Assembly: GCF_026151205.1 (NCBI RefSeq)
Contig: NC_087076.1
Span: 17,595,419-17,659,418, forward strand
Reading direction: 5' to 3'
Origin: Bolinopsis microptera
Taxonomy: Eukaryota; Ctenophora; Tentaculata; Lobata; Bolinopsidae
DNA length: 64,000 bases
Shown here: one piece after another, positions 34,593 to 44,300 of the stretch
How the letters are laid out: each line of letters begins with the position of its first letter
Numbering within the stretch: position 1 is the first letter of the stretch
Position numbers and translations under genes: made by a program
The notes under the pieces: generated by a model
The model's input: only the letters and a program-made list of their open reading frames with translations
Told to the model about the DNA's origin: nothing
The model's database searches: none

Positions 34593-34939
34593 ATCATAGA
34601 CTAGTCTATGGAGTATAAGTAGCTAAGGATTCATTGGATCTGTGTGAAATGACGCATTTGTGTTAAGTCTGCTCAGACACAGCCAAATGATCGGAAACGT
34701 GATTGAGGGTTAAATGAAGAGGGACCAAGCCCAAGAGATCAAGATTCTTCTCAGAATAATTTGTTGTCCTTATCGGATTTGGTACATCAGACTACGATCC
34801 ATAGCTTCTTCCACTGTTTTTTCATCTTGGTAGCAAGATGAAAAAACTTTCAACACTACTATATAACAAATAATTTGAGGACCCGAAACCGCTGAGCAGT
34901 CTCTATCTTGAACTTGCTTAACCCCATCTCACTTTGAGA

Positions 34940-36913
34940 ATGGTGGAATCCGGTCAAACCGATCAACAGCCAGTGGGGCTGGGTACCTCAAATTATGTCT
35001 TTCAGGAAGATAACAAAGGAAATGACAATGAAAGGCATGATTTGGGGTCCCAGATTGAAGACAATCAGACATCAGCCCCTGCTGCACCTGAATCCTTAGA
35101 AGCTGTTGCAGAGAACAGAACCCCTGAGGACTGTGAAGCAGACGTAAGCAGTTTTGTTTCATTTTGTACCAATGCTTCAACACCTTTTGATACAATTCTT
35201 TTGGCCCATTCAAAAAACTTACGATCTGAAGTAGACAATATCAAACTGAACTTTTGTAGTACTTTGAAAGTAGAAGTAGACCAATTTGCAACGTTGACCC
35301 CTACAATCATCAAAAACTGTTCAACACTTAACAAATATACCCTGGCAGACGGCCTTCTGTCCCTACTTTCTCTGTCAGAGAAAGTATGTGCAGTAATAGG
35401 GGGTAAAAGGTTGTCTATCGGTGACAACCCCATCGATGAAGCAGCAGTTGCTTCTTCCGTAGCTGCTGACTCCATTTCTGGAAATGCTACCCTCCATGAA
35501 TCCCTTCAGGCTATTCAAAATAGCATTCTTAAGAGAGATAAGGTGCACAATGACACTCTCAAATCAATCAGTGGCCAGCTTAACACCCTGACTCTCTCCA
35601 TTGATCAGTACATGAAACCATCAGATATGTCAACTCCAGATGTACCACGTAACACTGCATTTCCTTCTTTCCAAATAGGCCTTCCTTATATCAATATCGA
35701 AAAACCAGATCCTAAGATTGACTTACATACAGTGCAAAATCCTATAGACACCTCCATTGGTCACATTGAGTCATTCACACCAGATTTTGTTGCCCAAGAA
35801 CTTTCGGATAAACTCACTGAATACCTTGACACATTCAGTGAACAGTTTGATGCAAACTCAGAAAGAGGACATGGTGTCATAAGCTTTGGGGATGCATACA
35901 ACTATCCAGGAGCCAAAGCTGCAAAACCTATATCCAAAAACATCCCTGAACCCCTAACTGAACTTGTTTCGCTCATCCAGGCCAAATTCCCTGAAAGTGT
36001 CATTAATCAGTGTTTAGTGAATCGCTACCTTGACGAGAAATCAGAGCTGCCGAAGCATTCGGACAACGAAGCCTCACTAATGTTTGATAGTAACATCTTC
36101 ACTATATCACTAGGCAGTACCTGTGATGTTCTATTCAGTAAAATCGAAGGATCTGAAACCAAAACTGTATCAGCTACTGGAAAAAGTCTATATGTTATGA
36201 GTAAGCAATCTCAGTCTGTTTGGCAACATCAAATAGATCAATCTCCAACCACACGTGAGAAAAGATATAGTGTTACATTTCGTTATGTTACATCTAACAA
36301 CGAAAATGCAACAATAATAATAGGAGACTCCAACACCAGATTCTTGAAATTCGGTAGTGGGAAAGGACGTTTCGGTCATAAAATGCCAGGGAAAAGGGTA
36401 GAATGTTTTACTATTGATATGATTAACCCAAGTTTGTGTGAAGGTTACAGAAATATTTTTATTCATTGTGGAGTAAATGATATTAAGAAACGGAGCTCAA
36501 ATATCGAGCAGTGTGCCAGTGATCTCAAGGTAAAACTTGATGATATATGTCGTAAATGTCCATACTCCAAGGTTACCGTTTCGCCAGTACTACCCACTAA
36601 GTTTGGCTGGTTGAACGAGAAAGCATTATATTTTAACAAACTTATATTTCAATATGTTGACATGAACCCAAGGGTGGGAACTCTAGATTTTAATGAATTT
36701 GTTGGTGAAGATGGTAAACCAGCTGACCAGTTCGGTCGTTTCAAGGATAAAAGTGATGCCATCCATCTTGGGTCTACTGGTATCTTTAAGTTGTCTAGGC
36801 TAATAGTGGATAAAATACAGCGCAATCCAATAGATGGGCGCCAATTTAGTGATATTGCTAGGAGTAAAGTTGGGATGTTCAATTCACGTGTTCAAAGAGC
36901 TCCGAAACCATGA
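34940..36913 (+). CDS. LINE ORF1: AlkB-like dioxygenase and SGNH esterase domains
   Basis: 657 residues from the ATG at 34940. Residues 1-300 are Ser/Asp/Glu-rich without a recognised fold, though 200-230 could be helical. About 300-450 look like an AlkB-family 2OG-Fe(II) dioxygenase. NRYLDEKSELPKHSDNEA gives the iron-binding H373-x-D375, and VWQHQI gives the distal H430. KRYSVTFRYV ends the fold, with R442 and R448 where the family's oxoglutarate-binding arginines sit. About 458-625 is an SGNH/GDSL hydrolase: GDSN with S464, IHCGVND with N513 and DAIHLG with D606 and H609. Esterase-like domains are known in ORF1 of CR1-like LINEs. An AlkB domain in front of one is not something I know to be standard. 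Stop overlaps the ORF2 start. Function of either domain in retrotransposition is unknown. Confidence 0.8.
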   Translation: MVESGQTDQQPVGLGTSNYVFQEDNKGNDNERHDLGSQIEDNQTSAPAAPESLEAVAENRTPEDCEADVSSFVSFCTNASTPFDTILLAHSKNLRSEVDNIKLNFCSTLKVEVDQFATLTPTIIKNCSTLNKYTLADGLLSLLSLSEKVCAVIGGKRLSIGDNPIDEAAVASSVAADSISGNATLHESLQAIQNSILKRDKVHNDTLKSISGQLNTLTLSIDQYMKPSDMSTPDVPRNTAFPSFQIGLPYINIEKPDPKIDLHTVQNPIDTSIGHIESFTPDFVAQELSDKLTEYLDTFSEQFDANSERGHGVISFGDAYNYPGAKAAKPISKNIPEPLTELVSLIQAKFPESVINQCLVNRYLDEKSELPKHSDNEASLMFDSNIFTISLGSTCDVLFSKIEGSETKTVSATGKSLYVMSKQSQSVWQHQIDQSPTTREKRYSVTFRYVTSNNENATIIIGDSNTRFLKFGSGKGRFGHKMPGKRVECFTIDMINPSLCEGYRNIFIHCGVNDIKKRSSNIEQCASDLKVKLDDICRKCPYSKVTVSPVLPTKFGWLNEKALYFNKLIFQYVDMNPRVGTLDFNEFVGEDGKPADQFGRFKDKSDAIHLGSTGIFKLSRLIVDKIQRNPIDGRQFSDIARSKVGMFNSRVQRAPKP

Positions 36914-39900
36914 ATAGAACAAATATATGTGAGAACTGTATCTGCTGCAGCAAACCTATTCGTGCTGGACACCCATTTATAAATTGCAATAAGTGTGATT
37001 GCATCATTCACAAGAGATGTAAAACACAGGAAAACATTGCCACTTTTAGAGAAAAAACTTACTGCTCAAATTGTATTCAAAATCATGATATAATTCGTTA
37101 TAATCCATTCTATCAAGCACCTCACTTTTCAAACAACGAACTACTTGACAATGAACCTCACGACTATATAGACTCAATAGGTACAATCTCAAAAACTCTT
37201 GAGAACTGTCAATCATATTCTACTAAAAACTTCAACAACCTCATAAAGCAGATTCCTCAAACAACATCAAAGCGCATATTCTCACACTACTTTCGAAATA
37301 TTGATGGAAATGGTACTAACTTTGACAAATTGGCCTTAGAATTAGCCTGCATAGACCACAAATTTTCTGTGATAGGTTTAGCAGAAACAAACATTGATCC
37401 CTGTAATAGTCAGCTGTACCAAATTAAAGACTATACTTCATGTTACCAAAAACGCTTCGTTTCTAATAAGACACAACAGGTAAAAAGTAAAGGAAGTGGA
37501 GTTTCTCTCTACATTCACAACTCCTTTAACTTTAGTGTGATTGAAAAGTTATCTGTTTGTACAGAGCAATTTGAGTCCCTATTCGTAACAATAAGTAATG
37601 CTCCAGAACCAGTAACAGTTGGAGTTGTATACCGCTCACCAAGCAATCCACTTGCTAACTTCAATGCACAGTATAAAGAAGTTCTTACTGCACTGAAAGG
37701 ACATAAAGCATACATATTAGGGGACTTCAATGTTAACATAACCAATTTATCAGGCCCAGATGAAGATATATTCGAAGAAGTTATTTATAGTCACGGGTTT
37801 ACGCCCACAATATCCATTCCCACACACCAAATGCCCCACTGCTCAAAAACGTGCATTGATAACATACACACTAATGACATTCACTCATCAACTATATCTG
37901 GAGTAATTCAGGATAGTGCTTCACATCACCAGCCCATTTTCTGCCTTCAAGTAATGAATTCTGATACTAGTTCGGAACAGAATAAATCACCTGAAAAAAC
38001 AACCATTTATTATAACTATAGTAATGCAAACCTTGATAAGCTCTGTGAAGAAATTGAAAACGACATAGATACATTTTACCACAGATGTGACTCTTTTGAA
38101 TCCTTCATGGATCTGTTTCAAGAAAAGATAGATATATCTTGCAAATTGGCTTCACCAAAAACCACCAAACGAAATAATATAACAAATCCATGGATCACAA
38201 ACGGCCTTATCAACTCTGTGGAGAAAAAAGCCAGACTTTATTTTGAATGGAAAAAAACAAAAACATTGTTAATTCCAGATGGGGATCTGGAAAGACATAA
38301 TGTTTACAAGGACTACTCAAAATATCTTAAAATTGCCATAAAAACTGCCAAAACCAGGTATTATGCTGAAAAGTTTGAGAAAAATAGCCATAACTCCAAA
38401 AAAACCTGGCAAAAAATTAACGAGCTTCGTGGCAAAAAGAAGAATCAGCTAAAAGATGACTTCATTATAGATGGGACTAGAGTAATTTGTAGGCGGACAA
38501 TTGCAAACAAATTCAATAGTTACTTTACATCTTTAGCTAGTAATTTAAGGCCACAGGGGGGGGGTCGAGGCTTTAAAAAATGCAAAAAAACATTATGCTT
38601 TGAATCAATATATATTTTTGTGGTGGATACTTTGCCACCACTCATTTTTCTGTAGCTATTTTACTTTTTTTTATAAATGAGGTTAACTAATTCTCATTTA
38701 ACCTCATTTTTTTGATAAATCGATAATGGAGGGCAGAAATATTGATGCCATTACAACTGAAAACTACGATAAGCTTTGTTTTTATTGTTTTTGTGTTATT
38801 TCAGCAGTTAAACTTTGAAAAATATACAAATAAAGGCAAAATACTCAAAAATCACATAACATAAAAAACAGTTTTTTGTCTCTCCTGAAAACCTCGAATT
38901 TTTGACTTCAAAATCTATCTTCTCCTAGAGTTTTTATCCATTTCACCTCAAATTTGGAACTTATGTTCCTGACATAAATTTAAAAGTTTGTTATGTAACG
39001 ATTGTTGTAATTTTGCTCCTAACTCTTATTATGAGGTTAACCATTTTAAATTTTGTAACCCGCACTCATGGTTAACCTCATATCTCAGCTTTGGAGCAAG
39101 ATATCATAAATCGTTACATAACAAAAACTCAAAATACCTTGAAGAACATTGTTGCCAAGTTACAAGGTTCTAAGTCATAAACTGAAAAAGAAGATAGATT
39201 TTGAACACGATTTCATTTAAAGTTTTCATTTACAATAGAATTACAGGTAAACCTCAAAATTCAACGCGCGATATCTTCAAATAGGAAACTTTGTTTTCGG
39301 TAAGGACAAAAGCATTTGAAAATTTAGATCGAGCTCTACAACATATCTCAAAATCTCAAAATCGACCTCGGACCCCCCCCTGTGGCCTTAAATGAGAAGG
39401 TTTTGTCCGAGAACCAACTGTCTATCCAACCAATGCAATCATTTGTTGAGTTTATGTCGAAATCAGTCAACAGTTCAATACATCTAGAAGAAACTCATCC
39501 TGAGGAGATTCTTGAAATAATTCAAGAATTCGTTAACGGAAAAGCCAGTGATATACCAATAGCAGTTATCAAGAAACCGGCTCATCTCTTATCCAACATA
39601 TTAGCAAATTTGTATAATACATGTATTCAAAAAGGCACGTTCCCATCCATATTCAAAATAGGCAAAGTAACTCCTATCCATAAAAAAGATAATAAAGAAA
39701 ATATTGAAAATTATAGACCTGTGTCAATATTGCCAATCTTTGGTAAAATATTTGAAAAAATAATATACAAACGGCTTTATACCTTTTTCACTGCTAATGA
39801 CATTCTCAGTAATGAACAATTTGGTTTTCGAAAAGGCCACTCAACCTCACATGCACTCCACAAATCAGTTCATTCAATCACAACATCAACATCCAGTGGT

Positions 39901-41256
39901 AATCATGTTCTAGGAATCTTTATTGACCTAAGCAAAGCTTTTGATACTCTTGACCATGGCATTCTCCTGAGGAAACTGGAAAATTATGGGGTTAGAGGTC
40001 TAGCTCTAGGACTTCTAAAAAGCTATTTATCCGATAGATCACAGTATGTTTCATTTCTCAACACTACATCAGAGACTATGAATGTAAAATATGGAGTTCC
40101 CCAAGGTTCCATACTAGGCCCTCTACTTTTCTTATTATATATGAACGACATAATAAACTGTTACAAAGGCGATGAATGCAAATTTGTGCTCTATGCTGAT
40201 GACACAAATATATTTATCACTGGACCGTCCAAAGAAGCAACATACTTGAAGGCCAATAAAGTTCTTGATTTCGTATGCAAATTCATGAGAAGTAATCTCT
40301 TACATATAAATATGTCTAAATGCTGCTACATACATTTTCTACCTGCATACGAATCTGATGAAACCTGCGCCAGGGTTAGGCCGTATGCCAATGAACATGA
40401 CAAATCACAAGGAATATTTATAAATGGACACAAAATTGTCAAGGTTAGCAACACCAAATTTCTTGGTGTAGTAATTGATGAAAAACTTAGCTGGGGCCCA
40501 CATATAGAATATCTAAGAAAAAAAATTAGATCCACTACAGGAGCACTTAACAGGATTAAACATTCAGTTCCAGGGGAACACTACCAAAAAATATACTCTG
40601 CATTATTGGAATCACATCTTGCTTACGGAATAAGTGTTTGGGGCTCAGCTCTCAAAGACCAACCAAACGATAAGCTGTTCATAACTCAGAAACGTTGTAT
40701 AAGAATCCTTTTTGGAGACCTAAATGCATACCTCGACAAACATGCCACTTGTGCACGAGCCAGACCTTATACAAAACAGAGGTTAGGAGCTGCTTTTTTC
40801 GAAAAAGAGCACACCAAGCCCATTTTTAATCGACTAAAATTGCTTACTGTTCAAAACTTGTACAAATACCACTGTATATCTGAGATATTTCGAATTATGA
40901 AATTTCGCACTCCATACTCGTTGTATTGTACTATAGACTCATCAAAACGTGATACAAGCAATGTCATAATCCTCCCAAGAAAAACCAACACTTTTCTTTA
41001 TATAGCCTCCAAATTGTGGAATAGCATACATAAACGGATTCTAAATGAGAATGGGGAAATCCTCACTACTTCTGTAGCTTTGGTTAAATTACGCTGTAAA
41101 AGTATCATCCTGGGATCTCAATCCATCAACAATAATAACACCTGGACTTACCACAACTTTCACATCGCCCCTCACTCAATCACAGACCAAACCATTTCAT
41201 CACTCACTCACCAAATTGCCGATCCAATATCTATTGAAGTGGCGAAAATTTTCTAG
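36910..41256 (+). pseudogene. LINE ORF2: PHD finger, AP endonuclease, reverse transcriptase (interrupted)
   Basis: ORF2 makes the endonuclease and RT needed for target-primed reverse transcription. It begins at the ATG overlapping ORF1. Residues 10-55 are a PHD-type finger with Cys/His spaced C10-C13-C26-C29-H34-C37-C52-C55. The endonuclease shows GLAETNID, VGVVYRSPSN, YILGDFNVNI and SASHHQPIFC, where the usual SDH is SHH. At 38549-39387 an 839-bp element interrupts the frame and adds a stop. After it, RT motifs follow: YRPVSILPIFGKIFEK, NEQFGFRKGHST, IDLSKAFDTLDH, GVPQGSILGPLLF and catalytic YADD (about 40190). The C-terminal thumb region ends at the stop at 41256. Apart from the insertion I see no stop or shift, so the copy was recently intact. 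Clade assignment to CR1-like rests on the PHD and esterase combination. Confidence 0.85.
38549..39387. mobile_element. TTAA-specific TIR element inside LINE ORF2
   Basis: Target duplication TTAA at 38545-38548 and 39388-39391. Terminal inverted repeats GGCCACAGGGGGGGGGTCGA and, on the other strand, GGCCACAGGGGGGGTCCGAGG with small gaps. TTAA duplication is typical of piggyBac and Kolobok families. Inside are inverted copies of GAGGTTAAC (about 38680-38705 and 39030-39080). No transposase is present, so it is non-autonomous. Its ends contain long G/C runs like the unrelated-looking G-run transposons nearby. Confidence 0.85.
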
Positions 41257-41391
41257 ACAAATGATATTTCGATATTATTGCTGCAGCAGATACAAATACC
41301 AACATTATTATATTCCCAAACGTTTGAACCTTTAAATTAACTAGGAAAGTCAATCCTCAACTTGACTTTTACTGTTTTAAACAGATATGAT

Positions 41392-44300
41392 GGGGGGGGT
41401 GTCATGTCCGTCTATGTCCGCCTATGTCCTGTCCTTTTTGGATTCTATGAGACAACGGACGTGTTTTTTGGGACATTGGCGGACACGGACGGACATTGGC
41501 GGACTCGGACGGACATTGGCGGACTCGGACGGACATTGGCGGACTCGGACGGACATTGGCGGACCCGGACGGACATTGGCGGACTTGGATGGACATTGGT
41601 GGACATTAGCGGACATTGGTGGACATTAGCGGACAAAAATTTTGAGGACTGAAGAGTACTGAAGAGTACTGAAGAGTACTGAAGAGTACTGAAGAGTACT
41701 GAGGAGGATGGCTGAGAAGGATGGCTGAGGAGGATGGCTGAGGAGGATGACTGAGGAGGATGACTGAGGAGGATGACTGAGAGGGAGGAGAAGGATCAGG
41801 AAGACCCAGGAGGAGGAGGAGGAGGAGGACCCAGAAGGAGGACCTAGGAGGAGGAGGAGGAGAACTGAGGAGGATGACTCAGGAGGAGGAGGACTCAGGA
41901 GGAGGACTGAGGAGGACTGAGAAGGAGGAGGACTGAGGAGGATGGCTGAGGAGGATGGCTGAGGAGGATGACTGAGAGGGAGGAGGAGGAGGAAGAAGAG
42001 GAAGAGGACTGAGGAGGAGGAGGAGACGGACTGAGGAGGAGAAGGAGGACCCAGGAGGAGGAGGACCCAGGAGGAGGAGCACCCAGGAGGAGGACCCAGG
42101 AAAAGGCCCCAGGAGGAGGAGGAGGACTGGGGAGGAGGAGAACTGTTGAGGACTGATGAGGAGGACTGAGGACGAGGAGGAAGAGTAGGAGGACTGAGGA
42201 GGGGAGGAGGAAGAGGACTGGGGAGGATCAGGAAGACCCAGGAGGACCCAGGAGGAGGAGGAGGAGGAGGACCCAGGAGGAGGAGGAGGACTGAGGAGGA
42301 CTGAGGAGAAGGACTGACGATGACTGAGAAGGAGGAGGACTGAGGAGTACTGAGGAGGATGACTGAGGAGGATGGCTGGTGAGGATGGCTGAGGAGGATG
42401 ACTGAGGAGGATGACTGAGAGGGAAGAGGAGGAGGACTCAGGAGGAGGACTCAGAAGGAAGAGGAGGAGGACTCAGGAGGAGGACTCAGGAGGAGGACTC
42501 AGGAGGAGGACTTAGGAGAAATGAGAAGGAGGACTGAGGAGAACTGAGGAGGAGGAGGAGGAGGACTGAATAGGAGGAGGAGAAGGAGGGGGACTGGGAG
42601 AGGACTGGGGAGGAGGACTGATGAGAAGGATGAGGAGGAGGACCCAGGAGGAGGAGGACTGAGGACCGAGGAGGAAGAGGAGGAGGATGAAGAGGAGGAG
42701 GAGGACCCAGGAGGAGGAGGACTGAGGACGAGGACTGAGGAGGACTGAGGAGGATGGCTGAGGAGGATGACTGAGAGGGAAGAGGAGGAGGAGGAGGACT
42801 GAGAAGGAGGAGTAGGAGGAGGACTGAATAGGAGGAGGAGGGGGACTGACGATGACTGAGAAGGAGGAGGACTGAGGAGTACTGAGGAGGATGGCTGAGG
42901 AGGATGGCTGGGGAGGATGGCTGAGGAGGATGACTGAGGAGGATGACTGAGAGGGAGGAGGAGGAAGACTCAGGAGGAGGACTCAGAAGGAAGAGGAGGA
43001 GGACTCAGGAGGAGGACTCAGGAGGGGAGGAGGAAGAGGACTGAGGAAGATTAGGAAGACCCAGGGGGAGGAGGAGGAAGAGTAGGAGGAGGAAGCATCT
43101 AAATGTTATTTCCATTTTTGTCCGTTTTTGTTCATTTTTGTCCGCTCTATTTTTTGTCCGTTTTGAAAATATATGGTACCGAACGGACAAAAAACATGAT
43201 CCCCCCTATAACAGCAAAAATTGAACATTTTATTTAGCAATTTAGGTGTCCATTTATGTCCGCCTATGTCCGCCTATGTCCGTCTATGTCCGCCTATGTC
43301 CGCCTATGTCCGTCTATGTCCGTCTATGTCCGCCTATGTCCGCCTATGTCCTGTCCTTTTTGGATTCTATGAGACAACGGACGTGTTTTTTGGGACATTG
43401 GCGGACACGGACGGACATTGGCGGACTCGGACGGACATTGGCGGACTCGGACGGACATTGGCGGACTCGGACGGACATTGGCGGACCCGGACGGACATTG
43501 GCGGACTTGGATGGACATTGGTGGACATTAGCGGACATTGGTGGACATTAGCGGACAAAAATTTTGAGGACTGAAGAGTACTGAAGAGTACTGAAGAGTA
43601 CTGAAGAGTACTGAAGAGTACTGAGGAGGATGGCTGAGAAGGATGGCTGAGGAGGATGGCTGAGGAGGATGACTGAGGAGGATGACTGAGGAGGATGACT
43701 GAGAGGGAGGAGAAGGATCAGGAAGACCCAGGAGGAGGAGGAGGAGGAGGACCCAGAAGGAGGACCTAGGAGGAGGAGGAGGAGAACTGAGGAGGATGAC
43801 TCAGGAGGAGGAGGACTCAGGAGGAGGACTGAGGAGGACTGAGAAGGAGGAGGACTGAGGAGGATGGCTGAGGAGGATGGCTGAGGAGGATGACTGAGAG
43901 GGAGGAGGAGGAGGAAGAAGAGGAAGAGGACTGAGGAGGAGGAGGAGACGGACTGAGGAGGAGAAGGAGGACCCAGGAGGAGGAGGACCCAGGAGGAGGA
44001 GCACCCAGGAGGAGGACCCAGGAAAAGGCCCCAGGAGGAGGAGGAGGACTGGGGAGGAGGAGAACTGTTGAGGACTGATGAGGAGGACTGAGGACGAGGA
44101 GGAAGAGTAGGAGGACTGAGGAGGGGAGGAGGAAGAGGACTGGGGAGGATCAGGAAGACCCAGGAGGACCCAGGAGGAGGAGGAGGAGGAGGACCCAGGA
44201 GGAGGAGGAGGACTGAGGAGGACTGAGGAGAAGGACTGACGATGACTGAGAAGGAGGAGGACTGAGGAGTACTGAGGAGGATGACTGAGGAGGATGGCTG

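Larger units (their letters stand above)
34599..41385 (+). mobile_element. CR1-like LINE with AlkB-like and esterase domains
   Basis: A non-LTR retrotransposon with two ORFs that overlap in ATGA at 36910-36913. ORF1 (34940-36913) has an AlkB-like and an SGNH domain. ORF2 (36910-41256) has PHD, AP-endonuclease and RT domains. ORF2 is split only by an 839-bp TTAA-flanked insertion. A 340-bp leader precedes ORF1 and about 130 bp follow ORF2. The outer limits are taken from the neighbouring transposons' target duplications and are approximate. Both ORFs are otherwise open, which suggests a young copy. Confidence 0.85.
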
